A stretch of 64,000 nt of DNA from assembly GCF_002024505.1 (NCBI RefSeq), contig NZ_CP019402.1:1798001-1862000 (forward strand). Reading direction: 5' to 3'. This document shows, piece after piece, positions 1 to 8,898 of this stretch. A model generated the notes under the pieces. It was not told where the DNA came from. It did no database searches and saw only the letters and a program-made list of their open reading frames with translations. The translations under genes and the position numbers were made by a program. Numbering within the stretch: the first letter of the stretch is position 1; each line of letters opens with the position of its first letter. Origin of the DNA: Plantibacter flavus (GTDB taxonomy: Bacteria; Actinomycetota; Actinomycetes; Actinomycetales; Microbacteriaceae).

Positions 1-188
1 AGTCCCGGCATCCGGACGTCCATGAGGATCACGTCGGGCCGCAGGGTGGCGGCGAGGTGGATCGCCTCGGCGCCGTTCGAAGCCTCACCGACCACGTCCA
101 GATCGTCCTCCGCGCCGAGCACGAGACCGAATCCGAGCCGGATGAGCTGTTGGTCGTCGACGAGCAGGATGCGGACGGGGTCGGTCAT
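1..188 (-). CDS. NarL/FixJ-type response regulator, 3' part outside window
   Basis: N-terminal 62 residues of a receiver domain; the rest, presumably a LuxR-type DNA-binding domain, lies beyond the left edge. It opens with an acidic pair (D11, D12) and carries the phosphoacceptor Asp at D57 in the LMDVRMPG segment. It would be phosphorylated by the kinase encoded just upstream and act as a cytoplasmic transcription factor. The start ATG (186-188) overlaps the kinase stop by four bases (ATGA), so the two are translationally coupled and form a two-component pair. The target genes cannot be read from this window. Confidence 0.93.
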   Translation of the reverse strand, partial: MTDPVRILLVDDQQLIRLGFGLVLGAEDDLDVVGEASNGAEAIHLAATLRPDVILMDVRMPG

Positions 189-1417
189 GGTGTGGTTCCT
201 CGTGGTTCGGTGGTCGGCGGGGACGTTCTCGTCGGACGTGGTTCCAGTGGCAGGACGGCATGGACGCGCCACAGTCGATCGCCGACGGCTCCGGCGGTGA
301 CCTGACCCCCCTGGAACGCGACGCGTTCACGGAGGCCCAGCAAGCCCTGGCCGGCGCCGAGCGACGGCGCGTCCGGAATGGACCCGTCGTTCTCGACGAT
401 GAGCTCGAGGTGCTCGTCGTCGGTGGTGATGACGACGTCGACGCGCTTCGGCCGCTCCGCGTACCGCAGCGCGTTCGTGAGGGCCTCCTGCGTGATGCGG
501 TGCACGGCGAGCAGGATCGACGGGTCGTCCGTCGACGGCCCGGAGGCGGTGAGTGCGACCGGCAGGCCGAGTCCGCGGAAGGTCTCGACGAGCGCGGGGA
601 TCGACGCGGCGTCGGGTTGCGGAGCGAGGGGCGCGCTGCCGGTCTCACGGAGGACCCCCAGCATGCGTCGCATGTCGACGAGGGAGCTCCGGGCGGCGTC
701 GGTGACGGCGGTCATGGCGGATCGGGACGCCGTCGGGTCCTTCGTCGCCAGGGCCCCCTCGCTCAGCGCGACGATGACGGTGAGACTGTGGGAGACGATG
801 TCGTGCATCTCGCGGGCGATGCGGGTCCGCTCGGCGACGGCGGCGAGCTGGGCCTGCTGGTCGCGCTCGCGGGCCAGCTGTGCCGCCCGATCGACGAGGG
901 CTTCGACGTACCGCTTGCGATTGCCGACGTTGATCCCGATCAGCAGCCCGAAGAGCGCGAAGAGGACGACCGAGATGATGGTCTGCTGCGGCTCTCCCGG
1001 TGCGTGTGGCGCGGCCCAGGGCAGGAAGGGGGCGAGGACGGCGACGACCGCGGCGGCGGCGAAGGCCTGCCAGCCCAGTGCGACGGTCCGGTACACGGCC
1101 ACGGAGTACAGCAGGATCGGCACCGCGAACGCGTCGACGCCCACCGTCTGCGCGACCGAGACGAGCCCGACGACGATGACGAGCACGGCCATCGCGAGCG
1201 GACGCCGTCGCCTGAGCAGGACGGCGAGCGTCGTGACGCCCACGATCGCGACGGCGAGGGCGATGCGACCGGGCTGGGCCGCCAGGTCGACGTCGAACCA
1301 CTCGACGGTGCTGACCGAGAGGGCGACGAGGAGGTACCCGGCGGCGATGAGCGAGTCGGCGGTCCACGGATGCCTCGACCACCAGCGTCGGACGACCCCG
1401 GGCGGGCGCGGGAGCAT
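185..1417 (-). CDS. Two-component sensor histidine kinase (NarL-partner, HisKA_3 type)
   Basis: A 410-residue membrane kinase. The N-terminal 170 residues hold several hydrophobic segments without a large extracellular domain. A short coiled linker follows, then the HisKA_3 box with the phospho-His near residue 205 (REMHDIVSHSL), and a HATPase domain with an N box (EALTNALRYAE) and a G box (GQGLLGLRERV). The frame is open further upstream to a GTG at 1549, but that codon lies inside a terminator hairpin. An ATG at 1417 with GGAAG eight bases before it is preferred; a GTG at 1474 is the other option. The signal sensed is unknown. Confidence 0.9.
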   Translation of the reverse strand: MLPRPPGVVRRWWSRHPWTADSLIAAGYLLVALSVSTVEWFDVDLAAQPGRIALAVAIVGVTTLAVLLRRRRPLAMAVLVIVVGLVSVAQTVGVDAFAVPILLYSVAVYRTVALGWQAFAAAAVVAVLAPFLPWAAPHAPGEPQQTIISVVLFALFGLLIGINVGNRKRYVEALVDRAAQLARERDQQAQLAAVAERTRIAREMHDIVSHSLTVIVALSEGALATKDPTASRSAMTAVTDAARSSLVDMRRMLGVLRETGSAPLAPQPDAASIPALVETFRGLGLPVALTASGPSTDDPSILLAVHRITQEALTNALRYAERPKRVDVVITTDDEHLELIVENDGSIPDAPSLGAGQGLLGLRERVAFQGGQVTAGAVGDRLWRVHAVLPLEPRPTRTSPPTTEPRGTTP

Positions 1418-1535
1418 CAGTGCGGCTTCCGTCGCGGCCCGGTCCGGGGCGGAGGAGGGCTTCCGAGCGGTCACGACGAGGACGACCCTGAGGGTCGGTC
1501 GTCGTTCACCGGTCGGCGCATCCCTCCAGGATACG

Positions 1536-1576
1536 GAGAACCCCTCCACAGCGGGTCGTGCCGTGGAGGGGTTCTC
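1536..1576 (-). terminator. Hairpin terminator downstream of pepN
   Basis: A perfect 14-bp inverted repeat (1536-1549 and 1563-1576, arm GAGAACCCCTCCAC) with a 13-base loop lies 43 bases past the pepN stop. There is no long T run, as is usual in high-GC actinobacteria. It separates pepN from the two-component genes on the same strand. Confidence 0.75.
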
Positions 1577-1618
1577 GCCAGAGGATCCTGGTACCGGAGT
1601 GCTATCCGGCCGAGTGGA

Positions 1619-4162
1619 TCATGCGGCGTCCCGTGCCTGTGCCGCGAGTGCCCGCTCGACCCCGGCGAGGGCTTCGACGAGCATGCGTCGGAGTGCCGGG
1701 ACATCGGCGTTGGCGTCCAGCCACGCGCGGGTGCGGTCGCGGAGCTCGGTGGAGGCGAGCGCCGCCGGGTAGAGCCCCTCGACGATGTACTCGGCGATCT
1801 TGTAGCTGCGCGACTCCCAGACCGAGGTGAGCGCGGCGAAGTACGGCTCGACGAGCGGCTGCAGGACGGCCGGGTCGATGACATGCCCGAACCCGAGACC
1901 GACGTTCCGGACGATCGCGTTCGGCTGGTCGTCGTGCTCGACGACCGAGTCGAACGCCGCACGCTTGCCCTCGACGGTGGGGATCGTCGCCCGTGCGCGA
2001 GCGGCCGCCTGCGCACCGTTCGCCGTGTTGTCCTCGGCGAGCGCCGCATCGATGTCCGAACCGTCCGCGAGGCCGAGGAGGACCAGGCCCTCGAGGAGCT
2101 CCCAGCGGAGGTCCGTGTCGATCTCCAGGCCCGGGAGTGCCGCGGAGCCGTCGCGCAGCGCACGCAGGTGCTCGCCGTGCTCGGGGGTCGAGGCGAGGGC
2201 GGCGAAGAACTTCACGAACTGGAACTGCGCGTCCGAGCCGGCCTCAGCCTCCTGGGCGAGCGTCCAGAGCGCGTCGCCGACCCGGGAGACGGTCGCCAGG
2301 CGGCGTTCCGGAGCGACGTAGTTGCGCGCGGCCAGACCGAGCTGGCCGAGCGTCGTGCGCAGGGTCGTCGACTCGGTCTCCGTGGCGATGTTCCCGAGGA
2401 CGAGCTCCACGTAGTCGGAGGCGCTCGACTCGGCGTCGCGGGTCGCGTCCCAGGCGGCGCCCCAGACCAGCGAGCGTGCGAGCGGGTCCTCGATCGAAGC
2501 GAGGTGGCCGATCGCCGTCGCGAGCGACCGCTCGTCGAGGCGGATCTTCGCGTAGGCGAGGTCGTCGTCGTTCAGCAGCACCAGGTCGGGCTGCGTCTCA
2601 CCGACGAGCTCCGGCACCTCGGTGAGCGCCCCGTCGACGTCGAGTTCGACGCGTCGGGTGCGGACGAGCTTGCCGTCCTGCAGCCGGTACAGGCCGATGG
2701 CGAGGCGGTGCGGACGCAGCGTGTCGTAGTCCGCGGGGACCGTCTGACGGACGGCGAACGCGGTGAACGCGCCGTCGGCGTCGACCGTGAACTCCGGGCT
2801 CAACGTCCCGACCCCGGCGGTCTCCAGCCACAGCTTCGACCACTCGCGGAGGTCACGGCCGCTCGTCGCCTCGAGCTCGACGAGCAGGTCGTCGAGCACC
2901 GTGTTGCCGAACTCGTGCTTGCGGAAGTAGTTGCCGACTCCGGCGAAGAACGCCTCGATGCCCACCCATGCGGCGAGCTGCTTCAGGACGGAGCCGCCCT
3001 TGGCGTAGGTGATGCCGTCGAAGTTGACCTGGACGTCCTCGAGATCGTTGATGGTCGCGACGATGGGGTGCGTCGACGGCAGCTGGTCCTGGCGGTAGGC
3101 CCAGGTCTTCTCCATCGCGTTGAACGTCGTCCACGCCTCGGTCCACTCGGTGGCCTCCGCGGTGGCGATCGTCGAAGCCCATTCGGCGAACGACTCGTTC
3201 AACCACAGGTCGTTCCACCACTTCATGGTGACGAGGTCGCCGAACCACATGTGCGCGAGCTCGTGCAGGATCGTGACGACCCGGCGCTCCTTGATCGCGT
3301 CGGTCACCTTCGAGCGGAACACGTAGGTCTCGGTGAAGGTCACCGCGCCGGCGTTCTCCATCGCGCCCGCGTTGAACTCGGGGACGAAGAGCTGGTCGTA
3401 CTTCTCGAACGGATAGGGGTACGCGAACTTCTCCTCGTAGTACGCGAAGCCCTGACGCGTCTTCTCGAAGATGTAGTCGGCGTCGAGGTACTCCGCCAGG
3501 CTCTTCCGCGCGAAGACGCCCAGCGGGATGGTCCGGCCGTCGCTCGAGGTGAGCTCGCTGCGCACCACGTCGTACGGGCCGGCCACGATCGCGGTGATGT
3601 AGGAGGAGATGCGCTGCGTGGGTGCGAAGCTCCAGGTCGCCGCGCCGTCGTGCGCCGGTACCGGCTCGGGCGTGGGGGAGTTGCTGACGACCTGCCAGGC
3701 CGCGGGCGCCGTGATCGTGAAGGTGAACGTCGCCTTCAGATCGGGCTGCTCGAACACCGCGAACACCCGACGGGAGTCCGGCACCTCGAACTGGCTGTAC
3801 AGGTACACCTCGCCGTCGACGGGGTCGACGAATCGGTGGAGGCCCTCACCGGTGTTGGTGTACTCGGCGTCAGCGTCGACGACGAGCACGTTCTCCGCAG
3901 CGAGGCCGTCGAGCTGGATGCGCACGCCGTCGGAGACGGTCGACGGGTCGAGCTCGACGCCGTTCAGCGTGACGGAGTGGACGGTGCGCGTCATGGCGTC
4001 GATGAAGGTCGAAGCACCGGGTTCACCGGTGAAGCGGACCGTCGTGGTGCTGCGGAACACCTCGGGACCGGTCGTGAGGTCGAGCACGACCTCGTAGCTC
4101 GACGTGTCGACGAGCGCCCTGCGCTCCTGGGCTTCGACTCGGGTGAGGTTCTCTCCTGGCAC
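1619..4162 (-). CDS. pepN: Aminopeptidase N (M1 family zinc metallopeptidase)
   Basis: Cytoplasmic zinc aminopeptidase of 847 residues, the usual actinobacterial length, releasing N-terminal amino acids in peptide turnover. The exopeptidase motif GAMEN is at residues 266-270. The zinc site is HELAH at 300-304 followed 18 residues later by Glu323 in NESFAEW, the HEXXH-X18-E pattern of M1 enzymes. A C-terminal ERAP1-like helical domain fills the rest. The GTG at 4162 is chosen because GGGAG stands five bases before it and MPGENLTR is the common start of this family. It diverges from the DsbA-like gene at 4305, the same arrangement as Rv2467/Rv2466c in M. tuberculosis. Confidence 0.96.
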   Translation of the reverse strand: MPGENLTRVEAQERRALVDTSSYEVVLDLTTGPEVFRSTTTVRFTGEPGASTFIDAMTRTVHSVTLNGVELDPSTVSDGVRIQLDGLAAENVLVVDADAEYTNTGEGLHRFVDPVDGEVYLYSQFEVPDSRRVFAVFEQPDLKATFTFTITAPAAWQVVSNSPTPEPVPAHDGAATWSFAPTQRISSYITAIVAGPYDVVRSELTSSDGRTIPLGVFARKSLAEYLDADYIFEKTRQGFAYYEEKFAYPYPFEKYDQLFVPEFNAGAMENAGAVTFTETYVFRSKVTDAIKERRVVTILHELAHMWFGDLVTMKWWNDLWLNESFAEWASTIATAEATEWTEAWTTFNAMEKTWAYRQDQLPSTHPIVATINDLEDVQVNFDGITYAKGGSVLKQLAAWVGIEAFFAGVGNYFRKHEFGNTVLDDLLVELEATSGRDLREWSKLWLETAGVGTLSPEFTVDADGAFTAFAVRQTVPADYDTLRPHRLAIGLYRLQDGKLVRTRRVELDVDGALTEVPELVGETQPDLVLLNDDDLAYAKIRLDERSLATAIGHLASIEDPLARSLVWGAAWDATRDAESSASDYVELVLGNIATETESTTLRTTLGQLGLAARNYVAPERRLATVSRVGDALWTLAQEAEAGSDAQFQFVKFFAALASTPEHGEHLRALRDGSAALPGLEIDTDLRWELLEGLVLLGLADGSDIDAALAEDNTANGAQAAARARATIPTVEGKRAAFDSVVEHDDQPNAIVRNVGLGFGHVIDPAVLQPLVEPYFAALTSVWESRSYKIAEYIVEGLYPAALASTELRDRTRAWLDANADVPALRRMLVEALAGVERALAAQARDAA

Positions 4163-4240
4163 AACTGCTCCCTGGTGTTGATGGACACGTGACGTGTGAA
4201 CTGCACGTGGTCGCTCGTGACGACCGCGGCACGGTCAACC

Positions 4241-4246
4241 AGCCTA
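4241..4246 (-). promoter_or_regulatory. Candidate -10 element for pepN
   Basis: Reverse-strand TAGGCT, matching the TAnnnT pattern used across this window, lies about 80 bases before the pepN start. No convincing -35 is visible. Confidence 0.4.
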
Positions 4247-4292
4247 GACCCGCCGTCCGTCCGTTTCGGGGGAGTCGACGGGGATCGGCGCG

Positions 4293-4298
4293 TAGGGT
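4293..4298 (+). promoter_or_regulatory. -10 element, leaderless start
   Basis: TAGGGT ends six bases before the ATG at 4305, so transcription would begin at or next to the start codon. No Shine-Dalgarno sequence is needed or seen. Confidence 0.55.
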
Positions 4299-4304
4299 GA
4301 CGGC

Positions 4305-4928
4305 ATGACGACTTCCGCTGCAGACAACACCCGCGTCGACTTCTGGTTCGACCCCTCCTGCCCGTGGGCCTGGATGACCTCGCGTTGGGTCGACGAGGTC
4401 ACCGAAGCCCGGAACCTCGACGTCCACTGGCACATCATGAGCCTCGCCGTCCTCAACGAGGACCAGGACGTCAGCGACGACTACCGGGCCTTCTTCCCCC
4501 GGGCGCTCCGATACACGCGTCTCGTCGCCGCTGCGGCAGCCGAGCACGGACACGCGGTCGTCAAGCCGCTCTACGACGCGCTCGGGACGCGGATCCACCC
4601 CGGCGGACGCGCGGAGGACGTCGACGCCGTGATCGCCGAAGCCCTCGCCGAGACCGGGCTCCCGGCGGCGCTCGCCGAAGCGTCGACGACGGACGCCTAC
4701 GACGGGCCCATGCGCGAGAGCCACTTCGACGGCATCGGCCGGGTCGGCCAGGATGTCGGCACCCCCGTCATCGCGATCGACGACGTGGCGTTCTTCGGAC
4801 CCGTCATCTCGCCGGCGCCGAAGGGCGAGCAGGCGCTCGCACTGTGGGACGGTGTCGTCGCCGCTGCCGCCTACCCGGGCTTCTTCGAGCTGAAGCGCAG
4901 CCGGACGGCGGACCCGATCTTCGACTGA
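4305..4928 (+). CDS. DsbA-family oxidoreductase, Rv2466c-like (mycothiol-dependent nitroreductase type)
   Basis: A 207-residue thioredoxin-fold protein with an all-helical insertion, related to DsbA and 2-hydroxychromene-2-carboxylate isomerases. Its closest described relative by motif and position is M. tuberculosis Rv2466c, a cytoplasmic mycothiol-dependent reductase. The active-site motif at residues 19-22 reads C-P-W-A: the first cysteine is kept but the resolving one is replaced by alanine, so a monothiol mechanism using mycothiol is likely. There is no signal peptide. It sits between pepN and rpiB, exactly as in M. tuberculosis. Substrate assignment is inference from the family. Confidence 0.88.
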   Translation: MTTSAADNTRVDFWFDPSCPWAWMTSRWVDEVTEARNLDVHWHIMSLAVLNEDQDVSDDYRAFFPRALRYTRLVAAAAAEHGHAVVKPLYDALGTRIHPGGRAEDVDAVIAEALAETGLPAALAEASTTDAYDGPMRESHFDGIGRVGQDVGTPVIAIDDVAFFGPVISPAPKGEQALALWDGVVAAAAYPGFFELKRSRTADPIFD

Positions 4929-4951
4929 CGCGACGCCGGCGCCCGGAACCC

Positions 4952-4957
4952 TAGACT
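4952..4957 (+). promoter_or_regulatory. -10 element, leaderless start of rpiB
   Basis: TAGACT ends six bases before the rpiB ATG; the rpiB mRNA is probably leaderless. Confidence 0.55.
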
Positions 4958-4963
4958 TTCCAC

Positions 4964-5452
4964 ATGCGCATCCACATCGCCACCGATCACGCCGGTCTCG
5001 AGCTCAGTCAGTTCCTGCAGGACCACCTGCGCGCAGCCGGTCACGACGTCGTCGACCACGGCCCGGCCGAGTACGACGCGTTGGACGACTACCCGGCGTT
5101 CTGCATCAACGCGGCGAAGGGCGTCGTGCGCGACCAGCAGGCCGGTGTTGACGCCCTCGGCGTGGTGTTCGGCGGCTCGGGCAACGGCGAGCAGATCGCC
5201 GCGAACAAGGTCGTCGGTGTCCGCGCGGCGCTCGTCTGGAACCTCAGCACGGCGCAGCTGGCTCGGCAGCACAACGACGCCAACGTCATCTCGATCGGTG
5301 CGCGTCAGCACAGCACCGACGAGGCGGTGTCCTTCATCGACGCGTTCATCGCCGAGCCGTTCAGCCTCGAGGAACGTCACGCCCGTCGGATCGCCCAGCT
5401 CGCCGAGTTCGAGGCGACCGGCACCATCGCCGGCAAGCACGTCGACGCCTGA
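4964..5452 (+). CDS. rpiB: Ribose-5-phosphate isomerase B
   Basis: 162 residues, normal RpiB length. It interconverts ribose 5-phosphate and ribulose 5-phosphate in the non-oxidative pentose phosphate pathway. The phosphate-binding DHAG is at residues 8-11. The motif GGSGNGEQIAANK is the actinobacterial version in which the catalytic Cys of E. coli-type enzymes is Ser and a Glu acts as base, as known for M. tuberculosis RpiB. The gene lies between the DsbA-like gene and nei, a conserved actinobacterial order. Confidence 0.96.
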   Translation: MRIHIATDHAGLELSQFLQDHLRAAGHDVVDHGPAEYDALDDYPAFCINAAKGVVRDQQAGVDALGVVFGGSGNGEQIAANKVVGVRAALVWNLSTAQLARQHNDANVISIGARQHSTDEAVSFIDAFIAEPFSLEERHARRIAQLAEFEATGTIAGKHVDA

Positions 5453-5514
5453 CGCGTCCTCCACCGCCACCGCGCGGCGCGCCGGATCGCGCCCCCACCG
5501 AGTGAGGAGTCACC

Positions 5515-6516
5515 ATGCCCGAGGGGCACTCCGTCCATCGCATCGCCCGACAGTTCGCTCAGAACTTCGTCGGACACCGGGTCGCCGTGTCGTCTCCCCA
5601 GGGGCGCTTCGCCGAGGGTGCCGCCGTGCTCGACGGCCGGACGGTCACCGACGCCAAGGCCGTGGGCAAGCAGATGTTCCTCGAGTTCGACGACGGACTG
5701 TGGTTGCGGGTGCACCTCGGTCTGTACGGCGCGTGGGACTTCGCCGGTGAGATCCGGTCGGACCCGACCATCGCCGCCTCGAACGGCCGCATGGGGCAGA
5801 CGAACCAGCGCGGCACGGTGCTCGACGACGACGATGCGCCGATCCACGATGCGGACGGGGAGAACTCCCTGCACAGCATCGGTGCACCGCGCCGGGCCAG
5901 GGTCCGGATGTCCGAGCAGTCGAGTCCACTCGCCGAGATCGACGAGCGGTTCCCACCCGAACCGGTGGGTCAGGTGCGCGTGCGGCTGTTGACCGAGACG
6001 ACCGTGGCGGACCTCCGCGGGCCGACCGCCTGCGAGGTGATCGACGCCGCCGGGGTGCAGGCCGTCATCGATCGGCTCGGACCGGATCCACTGCTCGACC
6101 CGAGCGCGGAGGCGGGGGAGCGGTTCGTGTCGCGTGCGCACCGCAAGGGTTCCCCGATCGGCCTGCTCCTCATGGATCAGCAGATCATCAGCGGGATCGG
6201 CAACGTCTACCGCGCCGAACTGCTGTTCCGCGCCCGTCTCGATCCGCACCGCACCGGGAAGACGGTCCCCGTCGAGACGCTCCGCGAGATCTGGCTCGAC
6301 TGGACGCGTTTGCTCGCGATCGGGGTCGAGACCGGACAGATGATGACGATGGACGACCTGTCGGCGGCCGACTACCGCCTCGCGATGGCCAACCGCGCCG
6401 ATCGCCACTGGGTCTACAAGCGGGAGGGACTGCCGTGCCGGGTCTGCGGGACGAACATCCTCCTCGAGGAGATGGGCGCCCGCAAGCTGTACTGGTGCCC
6501 GAACTGTCAGCGCTGA
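5515..6516 (+). CDS. nei: Fpg/Nei family DNA glycosylase (endonuclease VIII type)
   Basis: 333-residue bifunctional DNA glycosylase/AP lyase of base excision repair. The catalytic N-terminus begins M-P-E-G, where Pro after Met removal forms the Schiff base and Glu follows; MPEGHSVHR is the Nei-like form. A helix-two-turns-helix region precedes a C-terminal zinc finger with the pattern CxxC-x16-CxxC ending in CPNCQR. It corresponds in position to M. tuberculosis Rv2464c (nei1). GAGGAG lies just ahead of the ATG. Probable substrates are oxidised pyrimidines, by family. Confidence 0.93.
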   Translation: MPEGHSVHRIARQFAQNFVGHRVAVSSPQGRFAEGAAVLDGRTVTDAKAVGKQMFLEFDDGLWLRVHLGLYGAWDFAGEIRSDPTIAASNGRMGQTNQRGTVLDDDDAPIHDADGENSLHSIGAPRRARVRMSEQSSPLAEIDERFPPEPVGQVRVRLLTETTVADLRGPTACEVIDAAGVQAVIDRLGPDPLLDPSAEAGERFVSRAHRKGSPIGLLLMDQQIISGIGNVYRAELLFRARLDPHRTGKTVPVETLREIWLDWTRLLAIGVETGQMMTMDDLSAADYRLAMANRADRHWVYKREGLPCRVCGTNILLEEMGARKLYWCPNCQR

Positions 6517-6553
6517 ACCGAACCCGCCTGCCGAACCGACGAGGACCGATGTG

Positions 6554-8104
6554 ATGACCGAGCACCGCCCTGGACCCGTCGGCGACCTCGTCACGACGAT
6601 CGCCGACGTCCACTTGTCCGGACCGCGCCGCGGAGGCTCGTCCGACGCCGAACGGGTCGACGTCCTGCTGGATGGCGGCTCGATCGTGGCGATCCGACCC
6701 GCCGATCCCGAGGTCCTGCTCAGCTCCGACCCGGGGGTGTTGGACGGTGGTGGTGGCTTCCTCCTGCCGGGGCTCTGGGACCACCACGTGCACTTCACCC
6801 AGTGGGCGCGCACGGCCAGGCGCGTTGACCTGTCCTCGGCCGCATCCGCCGCCGAGGCGGTCGAGTTGGTCGCTGAGCGGATCGCTCAGGAGGCCGACGG
6901 TGACGGCTGGGTCGAGGGCGCGAGGTTCCGGGACGCCCTCTGGCCGGACACTCCGACGTTCGCCCTGCTCGACGCGATCGCACCGGACCGCGAGGTCGTG
7001 CTGGTCAGCGCCGACCTCCACTGCTGCTGGCTGAACAGCGCGGCGCTCCGGGCCACGGGCTTCGCCGACCATCCCACCGGCCTGTTGCGGGAGGAGGAGT
7101 CGTTCGCCGTCCTCAAGCAGCTCGACCAGGTCGCCGACGAGCTCTCCGACCGCTGGGTCGACGCCGCAGCCGACCAGGCGGCATCCCGCGGCGTCGTCGG
7201 TGTCGTCGACCTGGAGATGCGCTGGAACGCCGCGGACTGGATCCGTCGGGTCGGGAACGGGACTCGCGCGCTGCGCATCTCCTTCGGCGTGTACGCCGAG
7301 CACCTCGAGCGCGCGATCGACGCCGGGCTCGTGACCGGCGGAGTACTCGCCGGAACGGACGGTTTGGTGCAGGTCGGCCCGTTTAAGGTCATCACCGACG
7401 GATCCCTCAACACCCGGACGGCCTGCTGCGACGCGCCCTATCCGGGTTCGGCTCCTGGAACCGACGCGCACGGGATGCTCAACGTCCCGCCGGAGCGACT
7501 CACCGCATTGCTCACCCTTGCGACCGCCAACGGCCTCCACTGTGCGGTGCACGCCATCGGCGACCGAGCCAACACCCTTGCGCTCGACGCCATCGAGACG
7601 ACCGGCGCGAAGGGCACGATCGAGCACGCGCAGCTCCTCCGGGCGTCGGACCTCGCGCGGTTCGCGCGGACCGGAACGGCTGCGAGCGTCCAGCCGGAAC
7701 ACGCGATGGACGATCGGGACATCGCCGAGGTCCACTGGGCCGGGCGCACCGACCGTGCCTTCGTGCTCCGCAGCCTCCTCGACGCCGGTGCAACGCTCCG
7801 ACTCGGTTCCGACGCCCCGGTCGCTCCGCTCGACCCGTGGGTCTCCATCGCCGCCGCCGTGACGCGCAGCCGCGATGGACGCGAGGCCTGGCACGGCGAG
7901 CAGGCCATCACGGTCGAGGAGGCGCTGGCGGCGTCGACCAGAGGAGACGACGACGTGGTGGCCGTCGGCCGCCCCGCCGACCTCGTCGTCGTGGGGTTCG
8001 ACCCGTTCTCCTGCGCGCCGGAGGCCCTGCGCACCATGCCGGTCCTGGCGACGATGCTGGGTGGGCGCCTGACGGCAGCCGTGAGGCCCGGCCCGGGGGC
8101 GTGA
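6554..8104 (+). CDS. Amidohydrolase family protein (YtcJ-like)
   Basis: About 516 residues of the amidohydrolase superfamily, amidohydrolase_3/YtcJ type. The metal site begins with HxH in WDHHVHF around residue 76. Later metal-ligand segments are HAIGDRA, EHAQLL and GSDAPV near the C-terminal third, so the binuclear-type centre looks complete. Members hydrolyse C-N bonds of ring or exocyclic amides; the substrate here is unknown. ATG 6554 is preferred over the GTG three bases earlier because GAGGA at 6541 is then eight bases away. It follows nei after 37 bases and ends before a bidirectional terminator. Confidence 0.88.
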   Translation: MTEHRPGPVGDLVTTIADVHLSGPRRGGSSDAERVDVLLDGGSIVAIRPADPEVLLSSDPGVLDGGGGFLLPGLWDHHVHFTQWARTARRVDLSSAASAAEAVELVAERIAQEADGDGWVEGARFRDALWPDTPTFALLDAIAPDREVVLVSADLHCCWLNSAALRATGFADHPTGLLREEESFAVLKQLDQVADELSDRWVDAAADQAASRGVVGVVDLEMRWNAADWIRRVGNGTRALRISFGVYAEHLERAIDAGLVTGGVLAGTDGLVQVGPFKVITDGSLNTRTACCDAPYPGSAPGTDAHGMLNVPPERLTALLTLATANGLHCAVHAIGDRANTLALDAIETTGAKGTIEHAQLLRASDLARFARTGTAASVQPEHAMDDRDIAEVHWAGRTDRAFVLRSLLDAGATLRLGSDAPVAPLDPWVSIAAAVTRSRDGREAWHGEQAITVEEALAASTRGDDDVVAVGRPADLVVVGFDPFSCAPEALRTMPVLATMLGGRLTAAVRPGPGA

Positions 8105-8128
8105 CGCTGCGCGGCCCGCGGGAACACG

Positions 8129-8162
8129 ACGAAGGGGCAGCCACGGTGGACTGCCCCTTCGT
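8129..8162. terminator. Bidirectional terminator between amidohydrolase gene and dps
   Basis: 12-bp perfect stem (8129-8140 with 8151-8162, arm ACGAAGGGGCAG) and a 10-base loop between two convergent genes. Confidence 0.75.
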
Positions 8163-8194
8163 AGGTGATGCTCGCGGGTCGCCCCGCCGGGGTG

Positions 8195-8683
8195 CTAGCG
8201 GCTGAGGTGGGCGAAGAGGAACCAGCGGTCCTTGTCGAGGCCGCGGGCGATCTCGATCGCGATGTCCTGGCTGGTCTGGTCGAGCTCGTCGAGCTCGTCG
8301 ACCGCGGTGTTGACCGAGGCGGACGCTGCGTCGATGAGGGCGATGACCTCGGCGATGGTGCGGTCGGACTGCTGGAAGCCCTCGCTCAGCTCGGGCGTGC
8401 TGGTCTTCGCGGCGACGGTGCTGAGGCGTGCGTCGACCGGGAGGCCGAGGGCGACGATGCGCTCCGCGGCGAGGTCGGCCCACTCCTGCGCGTGGTCGAC
8501 GATGTCGTCGAGCAGTTCGTGGACGCCGATGAAGTTCGCACCACGCACGTGCCAGTGGGCCTGCTTGCCGTTGACGACGATGGCGGTGAGGTCGACGACG
8601 ACGGGGCTGAGGAACTGCGCGGTGCCTGCTGCGACGTCCGGGTTGGCGACGGCCTGCGGAATGGAGGTGGTGATGTCGGTCAT
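8195..8683 (-). CDS. dps: Dps family DNA-binding ferritin-like protein
   Basis: 162 residues forming a four-helix ferritin-like bundle. The inter-subunit ferroxidase residues are visible: His in KQAHWHVRG, then His, Asp and Glu in the following helix (FIGVHELLDDIVDHAQEWADLAAERI region). Dps dodecamers store iron, consume peroxide and protect DNA. The start is the ATG at 8683, which has GAAGGGG nine bases upstream; the frame stays open to 8749 but lacks a ribosome site there. The charged N-terminal tail used by some Dps proteins for DNA binding is short here, so DNA binding is uncertain. Confidence 0.93.
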   Translation of the reverse strand: MTDITTSIPQAVANPDVAAGTAQFLSPVVVDLTAIVVNGKQAHWHVRGANFIGVHELLDDIVDHAQEWADLAAERIVALGLPVDARLSTVAAKTSTPELSEGFQQSDRTIAEVIALIDAASASVNTAVDELDELDQTSQDIAIEIARGLDKDRWFLFAHLSR

Positions 8684-8748
8684 GGTGTTTCCCCTTCGTT
8701 GACGAGTGAGGCCCTGGTCGGACGGATTCGTCGGTCTGCTTGAATGCA

Positions 8749-8776
8749 ACGGTACTCAGCCGCAGACATTCCGCAA
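8749..8776 (-). promoter_or_regulatory. Candidate dps promoter
   Basis: Reverse-strand TTGCGG (8771-8776) and TACCGT (8749-8754) are separated by 16 bases, giving a leader of about 60 bases. No iron-box or OxyR-like palindrome is obvious. Confidence 0.4.
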
Positions 8777-8885
8777 GGAAGTCGAGGCTCGGCTTACGAA
8801 GGGTGCACTCAGCAAGGAAAGCCTGACCGTACCGGCGATTCACCCCGGAACGACGCGGGTTCCCGTCCGTCGGAGCCGCCTGCGA

Positions 8886-8891
8886 TAGCGT
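8886..8891 (+). promoter_or_regulatory. -10 element, leaderless start
   Basis: TAGCGT ends seven bases before the ATG at 8899. This argues for that ATG over the in-frame GTG at 8890, which lies inside the hexamer. Confidence 0.55.
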
Positions 8892-8898
8892 GGCCGGT

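Noticed and set aside
1474..1549. GTG 1549 as the start of the histidine kinase
   Set aside because: The codon lies inside a 14-bp terminator hairpin and the added residues have no membrane or domain character; 1417 has a better ribosome site.
260..4192. A 1310-codon open frame on the + strand across the kinase and pepN genes
   Set aside because: It is antisense to two genes with full catalytic motifs; its product is Arg/Asp/Glu/Gly-rich without domains, the usual artefact of third-position GC bias.
4305..4928. The CPWA protein as the DsbA partner of the VKOR at 36363
   Set aside because: It lacks a signal peptide and the second cysteine, so it cannot act as an exported disulfide donor.
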